DNA of 64,000 nt from Chloranthus sessilifolius (lineage: Eukaryota; Streptophyta; Magnoliopsida; Chloranthales; Chloranthaceae), in assembly GCA_021018995.1 (NCBI GenBank), contig CM037585.1, positions 129,700,791-129,764,790 of the forward strand. The letters run 5' to 3'. Within the stretch, counting starts at the first letter, position 1, and every line of letters begins with the position of its first letter. The position numbers and the translations under genes were made by a program. Positions 1-12,000 of the stretch are shown in pieces. Under the pieces are notes generated by a model. It was not told the DNA's origin. It saw only the letters and a list, made by a program, of their open reading frames with translations, and did not search any database.

Positions 1-22
1 GAGCACTGATAATCGGACGCAG
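1..22 (+). CDS. SWC6: SWC6 exon (5' end outside window)
   Basis: Reads STDNRTQ and ends in CAG followed by a GTTGTT donor. This heptapeptide precedes the Ala/Arg/Leu-Glu helix in plant SWC6 proteins. Confidence 0.8.
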
Positions 23-3000
23 GTTGTTCTCATTTACAGCAAAACTTTTTGATCATTATATGGTTTTCAATTTGTAGATTTATTTATTTATTTTATGTAA
101 AAATGTTTTGGATTTAGAATGCCTTAGCTCGTCTGGAGGCTTTGGAAAACGACAATGCGGGAGCAGAAATTGTCGAGATCAACGACGACGATGATGCTTC
201 CCTTGATGATGATGATCAAGGTTCATTTTGCTCTTCTTTATTTATTTATTTTTTAGTTTTATTTATTTATCGAATAATGGGGTGTGAAATTCATATTGAC
301 AAATTGCGTTTTCGGTAATTTTTCGGTGGAGTGTCCTTTTGGAAAAAAATGGGGAGAATTTCAGGGATTAAAAATATATAGAAAATATATTTAATATTTT
401 TTTAAAAACTAAAATATATACTAAATTACTAAGGTATTTAATATATATATATAAAAGAAAATTACCGAAATTTCGCTGAAAATTACAGAATTTTACCGAA
501 ATTTACTGAAATTTTCCTTAGACCCCCTTTTTGGTGCATTTCGCCGAATTTCGGCGAAATTTGTCACTATAGTGTGAACTACATTTAAACACAAATATCT
601 TACACCATTAAAGTATGGTTGCAATATTACAACCCAAAGGCTCCAGGTTCAATCCTCGGTTACCCATTAAAAAAAACAAAAAATCTTACACCATGAAAGT
701 GTTATTTACTCTTATGCCGCGAGAAAAATAGTCCAAGTGGTAGTCCATCATTGGAACATGTATCAGCCAAATAATCATGGTTATAAAGGGATGTGCACCA
801 TCGGCCTGGCGACCTTTAATATCGGCCATTGAAAAAAGAGAGGTTAATATTAGAGTGCAAAGTTCGGATGGTTCAAATGTCACATGATGGGGAATTGTAA
901 TATCGGCCATTGAAAAAAAGAAAGAATGGTTAATATTAGAGTGCAAAGTTCAGATGGTTCAAATGTCCCATGGTACTGTTGAGAACACTGAGAAGAACCT
1001 ATAACACACAACCTTGAATGAAAAGTTCTATCTATTTTATTGATAACAAACTGCAGACTTATAAAGCCTTTTACAAAGGGATAAAGTCCAAATAACAGCC
1101 CACGTTTGCAACACCCTAAAACGTGGTAACAGACTAACAAAAACAACTAGTCCCTACAGAATAGGACTTATTAACAGACTGATTAACTAAAAGATCTGAA
1201 TAATAAACTGTTAACTCTAACAGTCTTATCATTCCCTCCCTTAAACTGTATGCAGAATGCATTCAGTTTATATTAGGAACTTCACACACGCCCAGCAAAC
1301 TACGAAGCTTCAAAAACACCTCCAACCTGAGCGGCTTCGTCATAATGTCAACTAGCTGGTCTTCAGTATTACAATGATTCAAATCAATCACACCATCTTT
1401 TACTAGGTCACGAAGAAAATGAAACCTGATGTCAATGTGCTTGCTTCTGCCGTGAAGAACAGGATTCTTGGAGAGTTTTATAGTTGAACTATTATCACAC
1501 AGAATTGTAGTGCATTTCTCCTGTACATAACCAAGCTTTTCTAAAACCCTTCTTAACCAAACACACTGACAAGTGCATGAGGCAGCAGCGATGCACTCTG
1601 CTTCAGTGGTGGATAGGCTAACCACAGGTTGTTTTTTGGATGATCATGACACTGCTCCAGAACTAAACATGAATACACTCCTCGAAGTACTCTTGCGATC
1701 ATCTACATCTCCAGCAAAATTTTTTTGATCAGTAAAAAACAATATATTGAAAGACAGCAAGGCGCTGAGAACCCAATACAAGAGAAAACTGATAAAACAG
1801 AAATAGAAAAAGGAGAACCCGCGCAAAACCGCGATAAACCCCTGACATCCACTCAGCCTGGATCCCACAGGGTAGAGGTTTGCCCACTGCCCCTCGCAGC
1901 TGCTCCTCCCCAAAAGCCCACGAGGTCCATGATGGATTTGACAATGAGACCCATAGGTCTGCTAGTATCCTCAAAAATTCTGGCGTTGCGCTCCAGCCAG
2001 ATGCACCAAAAGACCGCGAAGACAACACATCTAGTATGCACCTGTGGCTCCGCATACTCCAATCGCGGGGCCCAGCTTAGGAGGTGCTGGTAAGGGGTCT
2101 CCGCCATTACCCAGCTCAGGTCCAATGATCTGAGTACCGCATTCCAAATCTTACGAGCCATACTGCAGTGGAGGAAGAGGTGCGCCGAAGTCTCCTCCCC
2201 TGTACTGCACATGACACAGTTAGTCGCCACATCTTTCCCCCTCCGCAACAGTTGGTCCCGCGTGAGAATTCTCACCTTGCAGAGGGTCCACACGAAAAAT
2301 CTGATCTTGTAGGGAATCGGCGCTTTCCACAGCCATCTCCCCTTAAAAAGCACCAGCGAGCGACGAGTCTCCAAATTGTATAGGCTTTTCACCGTAAAAA
2401 TACCATTGCTATTTGGAGCCCACACCCTCTGATCCGCCCCTCTTTGGTTCCGCTGCTCAGCATACAGCAGCTGCAGTAGACTGGCGAATTCCGCCATCTC
2501 CCGCTCATGCAGTGATCTGCGTGTGTTGACATTCCAGACCACAGGCCCATTATCAGTGGATACAAATTGATCAATCATCCCCCCTGGTTGACTGCTAAAG
2601 CATAGATAGCCGGGAAAGTGGACTTCAGAGTGTAGGGTGTTAGCCATACGTCGTCCCAAAATCGAATTTTGGTACCACATCCCTAGTCGAACGTCTGTCC
2701 CTTGTCAAAATTGGGCTAGATCCGGCACAACCCTTTCCACCAAGCTGAAGCTCTGCTGCGTGCAATCGGACAGATGCCCCAGTCCCCTGATGCCTGACCA
2801 TATTTCTCGACCAGCACCCTCCTCCAAAGTCCCTCCCTGTCCTCATCCCTACCCTCTCTCCAAAACCATTTCCCAAGAAGCGCGGTGTTGGTCCGCCTCA
2901 GGCTGCGTATACCCAACCCCCCATAGGCAATTGGCCGCTGACAAACCTCCCAACTTACCAGATGAAACTTTCGGCCCAAACCCAACCCCTCCCACAAAAA

Positions 3001-6000
3001 GGAGCGCTGGATTCGCTCAAGGGTATGGATCACCTTTGCCGGGCAATGAAACATCGAGAGATAGAAAATGGGCAATGAAGATAAGACCGCCTTGATGAGA
3101 ACCAACCTGCCAGCACTTCTCATAAGTTTACCTCTCTTGGTGGACAGCCGCTGCTCGAATCGCTGAACTACCGGTTGCCAATCATGAGCCGAAAGTTTCC
3201 TGATACCCAACGGAAGACCGAGATAGGTAATAGGCATGTGCTTAATCGGACATCCAACTGAGTTAGCAAGCTCCTCCAACTCAGTGTGATCGACTCCAAT
3301 TCCGGTGATGGATGATTTGAGGAGATAAGTTCGCTGTCCCGAGACAGCCTCATATACGGACAGCACATCCCCTAGCACCTGGAGCTCAGCCTGGTTTGCT
3401 TTCCCAAACAGAATCGTGTCATCTGCATACTATAGATGAGTAATACACCTGCCCTGCACTCCCACCCGAATACCGGAGATGAGTTGACGTTCCCTAGCCT
3501 GATCGAGCAAGCGGGACAGCATCTCACTAACCACATTGAAGAGGAAAGGTGATAGGGGATCCCCTTGGCGTATGCCCCTAGAGCTTTTGAAATACCCAGC
3601 CGGAGCGCCATTGACCATAACCGAAAACCACACGGATGAGTAACAACCACGCATCCATTTCCTCCAAATATACCCAAACCCCATCCTTCCGAGCATGTCA
3701 CAACCCAGATTTTTGAGATCTGTGCATGGCACACTTCGTTGCACATAGGTATATGCGTTTCACAAAGGGACCAAAACACCCAAATACTTAAAGTGTGTAC
3801 ATGGGAAACACACTAGTATATCCCAATTGTGATAAATATAAAAGTGAAGAAGAGAGAAGAGGAGTCCTTACGTAAAACTATTCTAACCTAAATAGAGAGG
3901 AGGAGACTATAGAGAAAAAGAAAGGGAAGAAAGGAGCCTGGGAGAACTAGGGTTGCAGAAACTTGGCTCGGCAAGGGAGATCAGAGGTAATGACGGGAGG
4001 ACGAACCAGGGAGACCGGATAGCCTAGTTGGTTTACAAATCTTAAATCGAACCTGTGCGTGTTTCATCGTCAGAGGTACGTTAAAAAAAAAAAAACATAT
4101 AGATGCCTAGGAATGTTTTAAATAGTAGGAAGGATGTTTGATGTTGCTTTATATAAGATTAAGGTAAAATGAAGGATGGAAGCATGATCTCGATCGATCA
4201 TGGACAAAATCGGTGTTTCTCGCTTGAGCGGTCTAAAGAGGCTCGCTCGGCGAGGATGAACATAGAAAGAGAGATTCAGGCTCGCCGAGCGGTCCTCGAA
4301 ACTAAAGGGAGGCTCGCTCGAGCGAGGGTCCACATCAAAATTTAAAAGCTCGATTTAACCGCTCGAGCGATCTCGTTTGACCGCTCGAGCGAGGTCAAGA
4401 GACCGCTCGCGCGAGGTCAAGTGACCGCTCGAGCGAGGGCTAATGACCGCGCGAGCGAGGTCTGGTGACCACTCAAATATTGGTTTTTCTAAGGAGAGGA
4501 ACTCGGGTGTCCTACACCCCAAATGACCTTAAACCATCCTAAAGTAAATTCTCTTTTAATGTAGGTTGATGCATTATAACCGCTAAGGACAAGCATGCTT
4601 TGAGATTGTTGAGGTAGGGAGTATTCTTGAAACATGTGCATTATTCTGAGAACTCATATGCGTAGTAAAGTCTATTTAAATAGTAGTATATACTATAAAC
4701 TCTCATGATAAGTGTGTGTGTGTGTAAAGTGTGAAGAATCCTGAGGTCCCCAGGGGACGAAATATAATGTGGTTAAATCAGAGAAAGTTGAAATAGAAGT
4801 ATGGGGCATCCCAGGGATGCGTAAGAAACTAAATAGAGAAACAGAAACAATGTGATAAGGCCTAATGTAATATATCTAGCACATTCACGGTGAACAACTA
4901 TATGTAAAGCACATTGATATTTTTATTATTTAAGGTTGATCAGAATACCCCACCGACGTGGCGGGATACCCACGATCGACTTAAGTAGATATCCGTGACC
5001 CAGACGGCGGCCAATCCAGATAGATGTAACACATCCTGTGGATGTAGATTGAGAATAGACCACGCCTATGAGAAGGGGGCTTGGGCAGTATACCCAGGGG
5101 ACACGCATAATAACTGTCAAGTTAGGCGACGATGGTGGGTATTCCATCGGGGCACGATGCTATAGTGCTCGAGGATTACTTAAGTTAAGATTTAAGTGAT
5201 TAGGCCAAGTTCACAAATATATTCTTAAAGAGATTAAATGTAAACTGTTAAGATTGGTCAGAGTCATTGAATTACTTTTATCCTTCAAATTGTTGTACAT
5301 AAATATTTCTTGAGAATTTATGTTGTTGGTACTAACATATGTGCGGGAGATAATCTATATGTTCTTTTGTTTTCCCTACGGAGCTAGGATGTAGCTCACC
5401 CCCCTTAGACTATACGTCAGTCAAGGACTAACGGCAGCAAGGACTTCGGGTGAAGTAAATCCAAAGGCATCGGTGTCTGTACCCACAGAAGAGTCAGAAC
5501 CTCCTCCTGAGGAATTCTTCTAGGAAACCCGCTGCATACTTTGATAGTGAGTAGAGAGAGAGTACTATGTATGGCTCGGTATATCGAGCCTTTTCATTTG
5601 AATGTTTTAAATACTGTCACTTGGTAGACCACCTAGGAGGAATGAGTATCATCAAACTTTCGGGTATGTCCTTATGTCCATGAATTGGCATGGAACAAGA
5701 ACAGCCCGGTAGGATTAATTAACTTATAAGTTCTTATTGTTTGCTTAGGGTATTCGCATGTGCTTCAATCACCGTTTCAATTTGTATATATATAATGAGG
5801 AGTAATGATATGAATGTAAGGCACTACTCGAAGGTCGTGGTTGATGGCACGGATTTCGGGATGTCAAATTGGCCGCCAGCTTGGTATCAAAGCATTTTCC
5901 TTCCAGAGTTCTGACTATCATATCGTCAGAATATAGGGACTTCTGCTAACGAGATTTTAATTCTCATGCAGACCGTTATGTTTCCTAGAGGGAGAGGCAC

Positions 6001-9000
6001 CCGTGGGTGGCCATGATAGGAATTTACGCAGTAGAGATGGGTTCGTCTCACCTACGAACAGAGTGCCATTGGGAAACAGGGAGATTCCCGAGAGCAGTGG
6101 CCAGGGAGGAAATCAAAATCAAGTAGAGGAGCAAGATCTGGATAGACATGATCGAGACCAAAGGGAACAAGATAGGGTGAGAGAAAGAAATGAGGAAAGA
6201 GAAGAGCGTCAGAGAATGATGCACACAATGGAGACCATGGCAATCGCCATGGCACAACAAGCGTCCTTGGCGGCAAGATACAAGCATCGAACCACAACGA
6301 ACACCTACCCTCCGGTGGGACTTACACCTTTATTGGCTTCAAAGATTCACCGAGTTCAAAGAATGAGACCTCAATATGCAATGGAAAACTGGTTGGGAGT
6401 AATGGAGAAGGTGTTCAGCGTACTGACATGCACGGAGGATGAGAGCGTCCGTTGGGCAGCATATATGTTAGATGGAGAAGCTGGACCTTGGTGGAAATCA
6501 GTGTCGCGGACGAGAGCACAAGAAACTCCAAACGTCTGTGGACTTGGGACCTAATTTGTAGAAGAATTCAATAATCAATATTTTCCTAAAGTTGTGAGAA
6601 ATCAAATGGAGAGCTAATTTTTACAACTAGATCAAGGAAGAATGAGCGTGAGAGAGTTTGGAGTGGAATTCATGAGATCGCCTGCGCCTGCACTCACGTA
6701 ATCTCGACGTGATGAAAGCGAAGAGGTTCCAACAGACTTACTATCGGACATCCGAGGGGTTGTTCGCCTTCCAAATTAAGACTTGTGGACAAGTAATGAG
6801 TAAGGCATTGGTGGTTGAGGAAGAAAATAATAACCGATACCGGCAGAGGGAACATCAAGGCAGAGAATGCACCGATCTGAATAGGGCTGGGGGTTATGAA
6901 TCGTCATATAAGAAACAGAGGTTTATAACACCAAATCAGAAACCGTCATTCCAGTCGGGTTATGGGAGAGCTGCTCCACAATCGACTCATCAAAATTATC
7001 CGTTGCTCGCATCAGGGAGATCGATGAGGCATCAAGGTCCTACTTATTCCAACAGGACTACAACTCCACAAGTTTTTCCGAGAGCTGCTAATTCATTTCC
7101 AAGGGAAACTTGTGCTAAATGTGGCAAGTCCCATAAAACAACGGACTGTAGGCAAGGAATGCGAGGCTGTTTCAAGTGTGGCAAGATAGGTCACATGATG
7201 AGAGACTGCCCTGAGACAGCCAGAGAAAAGACGGCTCCAACCTCCATGCCACAACCAATTCAAGCTCGAAAGCCTGTTATTCGAGGAAGAGCTCTTAGCT
7301 ATCGCTCAGGAAGCAGGGAGTGTACACGACATTATCCAAGGTGAGAACTCCTTTAAAATAGAGAGTTTCGGTTTCAATATAACTCTGGATAAAGAATGAG
7401 TTTATATTAGGATATATAAATATATATATCATATTAAACGTAAGAGTGAAAATTGTTTATGGATATGTTGTGTACGTATATGCATGTATTGTAGGTACGT
7501 TACAGATTTACGAGAAAGGGTGCTACAAGCACATGACGCCATGAAAGCCGATGATAGACCTGTGGTCTACCCCTCCTTCATTACCCCTAGATTTGGCGAA
7601 AAAGAATGAAGATTGTTCCTAAACATGGACTTTGTGTTATCGTGTCCATCCCAACAGTGAATTAGTGGACACTAATTAGTCCGCAACCTAGTAGTAAGTA
7701 TTAGGGATCACGTGGTCCACGTAATTAGAGGCAAATCTAATATGGTTGGACATGCAGGATTCATGTAATCCTTGGCATGGATTGGTCCCAACATTGCGCA
7801 ACAAAGGACCGTAAGGATAAGGTTGTTGTTTTCCGCCCTAACACGAGGAGATCGCTTTATTTCGGGGAGAGGTCACTGTGTACCACTTATATCTCGCAGT
7901 GAGAGCGTAACGCTTAATTAGGAAAGGTGTAGTGGTTATTTGGCATTTTGAAGGAGGATAAAGAAGAAAAGAATATTATCTCATAGTAGAATTCAGATGT
8001 ATTCGTAAGAATTGCTGTGATTACCTCCAGAAAGAGAAGTAGAATTTGCGATCGATTTGGCACCAGAAACGGAACTTGTTTCAAAATCACCTTATAGAAT
8101 GGCCCCTGTAGAGTTGAAAGAGTTGAAAGAACAACTGCAAGAGCTCATGGACAAGGGGTTTATACCAAGCGTGTTCCGTGGGGAGCACCTGTTGTTCGTG
8201 AAAAGAAGGATGGGTCGATGCGTTTGTGCATCGACTAACGCCAATTGAATAAAGTCACGGTGAAGAATCGATCCGTTGCCAAGAATAGATGACTTATTCG
8301 ACCAATTACAAGGAGCAAAACACTTCTCCAAGATCGACCTAAGATCCGGTACCATCGCTAAGAGTCGGCGAGGACATTCGTAAAACGGCTTTAGAACACA
8401 GTATGGACACTATGAATTTTTGGTGATGCCATTTCAATGACAAATGCACCAAATCGTTTATGGATTTGATGAACCGTGTGGGTATACCACACTTAGACTC
8501 TTGGATTGTAGAATTTGAAGGTGTCATCCTAATCTACTCAAAAACAAAAGCGAGCATGAAGAACACTTACGTGTCGCTACGAACTTTGCGTGAACACCAA
8601 CCGACGCCAAGCTCAAAGAAATGTGAGCTAGAAGAAGTCAGCTTTCTGGGACATGTCGTCTCCAAGCATGGTGTCACTGTAGATCCCGCTAAGATCGAGG
8701 CAGTAGTGAATTGGGAACAACCAAAAACCGTGATGATATCCGAGTTTCCTGACCGCGGATATTATCGCTTTGTTGAGGGTTTTCAAAATATCGTGACCTC
8801 TCACAAGGTCGACAAGAAAGGACTCAAGATTTGAGTGGAGTGAGGCGGTGAAAAGAGTTTTCAAGAACTCAAGAAAAGACTCACCTCGGCTCGGTGTTAG
8901 CCATTCCATCGTGCTGGAGGATTCGCAGCTTTATAGTGATGCTCAGATAACGGTTGGGTTGTGTACTAAATCAATATAAAAAGGTAATAGCTACTAGCAT

Positions 9001-12000
9001 ATTGAAAAGAGCACGAAAGGAACTACCCAACACACGATCCGGAACTAGTCATACTATATTCACATTAAAAATATGGCGACATTACCTATACTGAGAAACA
9101 TTCAAATTTTCATCGACCATAAAAGCCTCAAATACTGCTTTATACGTATGAACCGAATATGAGGCGTGAGGTGGATGGAATTTCTCAAAGATTACGATCG
9201 TCTATGCGATCATCCGCAAAGCTAACGTAGTGGTACGCCTTGAGTCGAAAGAGTTCCGCATAGGCTAGCCTAATTTCAGGTATACATCGATGGAAGTTGT
9301 TGGAGGATCTAGCGTTATGTGGTGCGTATATCCAACCACAAGCCATGTGAGCCTTCTTAGCCAACATATCGGTGAAGCGGTGATATTTGAACACATACGA
9401 GAACTACGGATGAAAGACCCGATTCTAACACTGGATACATCAAAATGTAATAGAAGGTACTACCGAAGTTTTCAATCAAGGAAGACGGTTCCTTAACGGC
9501 TTTGATTCCTGGACAACGCCAATCATGCGGCGAACGATTCTTGACGAATCCCACGTCAAGTTATGCGATCCACCGAAGCACGAAGATGTATCGGGATCTC
9601 AAAAGAATTACTGGTGGAGAGGGTTGAAACAAGATGTGGCAGAGTATGTTTCACGATGTTTGACGTGCCAACAAGTGAAAATCGACCATAGACACCCCGC
9701 AGGCCTATTACAGCCCTTACCCATACCAGAATGGAAATGGGAATCTATCTCAATGGATTTCATAGTCAAGTTACTAATGAGCGCAAGGAGGCATAACGCC
9801 ATTTGGGTAGTGGTTGATCGATTAACTAAGTCGGCACATTTCTTGGTACAACACGATGTACAATGGGAAGATTAGCGAGAACTTTACATGAAGGAAATCG
9901 TCGGCCACATGGGATTCCAAGTAGCATTGTTTCGCATCGAGACCCATTATATCGTCAAAGTTTTGGAGGAAATTCCAAGAAGGAATGGGAACTAAGTTGG
10001 ATTCGACGGCATTTCACCCACAAGCACAGCAAACCGAGAGGGTCAACCAAGTCATTGAAGACATGCTTAGGGCATGTATGTTAGAATTGCAAGGATCGTG
10101 GGATCAACATCTACCATTGATTGAGTTCGCTTATAATAGTTTGAGACGAGCATTGGGATGGCACCGTATGAAGCATTGATGCGGAAGACGATGTAAGTCG
10201 CCAATCAATTGGGAAGAAATCGGGAGAAATTTGTTTGGGACCCGAGCTACTTGAAGATAACGCCATTGTCCGCATGATCAGGGAGAGGCTAAAGGCGGCT
10301 CAGAGCAGACAGAAAAGTTATGCTGACATCAAGCGGACCAGTGTAGACTTTAAAGTGGGGGAACATGTGTTTGTGAAAGTATCACCAATGAAGGGAGTGA
10401 TGAGATTTGGGAAGAGAGGGAAACTAAGTCCCCGCTATCTCGGACCGTTTGAAGTTCTGGGTCGAGTGGGAGAAGTAGCCTACCGCATTGGTTTGCCACC
10501 ATTGTTTGATCAGGTTTCACAACGTGTTCCACGTGTCATGCTTAGAAAATATCTCAATGACCCCGATCACGGCCGAGCGCCAACCATTCAAATGCATGAA
10601 AATATGACCATGATTGAAGAACCCGTAGAAATTTTAGAACAAAAGGAACAGGTGTTGCGAACAAAAGTGATTCCCTTAGTACTTGTTCGATGGAAGAACC
10701 ATCCGATCGAAGAGGCAACATGGGAACGTGAGGCGGATGTTAGAGAACAATATCCCAAATTGTTCGAAGTTGCCAACTGAATGATTTTCATTGGTTTGAG
10801 AATGTAATTTACTATGAAGGTTAGGTATGTTTTCTTTTGATATATGATTGCAAATAATGTTTGAGAAATCTTTTGTTCAACTCTAAATTGATGAAACTAG
10901 GGAGATATTGAGACAAAACAAGCAAGAGGGTACCAAGAAGTGTTTCTGGTCTCGCCCGAGCGATCACAAATGACCGCTCGTGCGATCATTACATAAAATC
11001 ACACTTTAACAAATCCTCACGCGAGCACTATAACCGCCGGCGAGGCACTATAACCGGCCGGCGAGGCACTATAACAAGCGAGGAAGGAATACAGTGAGAT
11101 ACGAGTTCCGTGCTCGCTCGAGCGAGGACTAATGACCGCTCGAGCGAGGCGGAACTATAAAAATGGCGGAGGCCAGAGCGCCTGTTCATCTTCAAGCGAA
11201 AGGGAGAAGGGACGAGCAAGGGGTTAGGGCAAGCGATTTCTAACATTTTCCGTCCGATTTCAGCCGGATTTGGACAATCTGATCCTCTAAGACTACTCTC
11301 TTAGGTAAAATCTACCGATTCCTAAACTCTTTCCTTTATTTTTCAACCTTATTTATACTAAATGGCCTCAAGCCCGAACCCTCAACCAAAGAAACGGATG
11401 GCGATTCGATCGCCGTCGGCGCGCAATAAAGCGCCACAAACCTCGCAACCATCATCAAACCCGCCCTCTGCCCCAATCACACTAGATGATTGGTGGGGAG
11501 CAAAAATTTTTGAGGCCGAATGGGAAATACACCCCTCGTGTTTCGGAGATCCGGCGTCCACCCAGTGGACATCGGACTTTCTCACCAACAACCAGCTTAA
11601 GACCCTGCTTACGCCTTTCGGGGATCGGTATTACCCGAGGCTAGTGAAATTGTTTTACCAGACCCTACAAATGAGCATCGATGAGGACGCCATACTTGTT
11701 ACCATCGATGGTAACGAGTTAGTTTTTAGATGTGCCGATATCTCCTCGACCATGAAATGCCCCCACATCTACACTCCTAGCCCACACATCCTACCACCCT
11801 TTTCTGGGAACGTAGATTTCCCAACGATCATCTCCGACATCATCGGCGGTAGGTCCGCAGACAGATCCATCACCCGATCACAACTACTAGCGCATGTGGC
11901 TTTTAGACATAATTTTCAAAAAGAATTTGCACCCCACCGCCATGACCAAGAACGCCGAGATGCTTTTTATGAGCCCTACACACCGTGATTTCACAATAGG

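Larger units (their letters stand above)
221..971 (+). other. SWC6 intron, part before the copia insertion
   Basis: AT-rich, no coding potential. Positions 300-565 hold many short motifs of the type CGAAATTTCGG (for example a GCCGAATTTCGGC palindrome near 543), which looks like a decayed dispersed repeat. A SINE fragment and an approximate tandem duplication lie further on and are listed separately. Confidence 0.6.
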
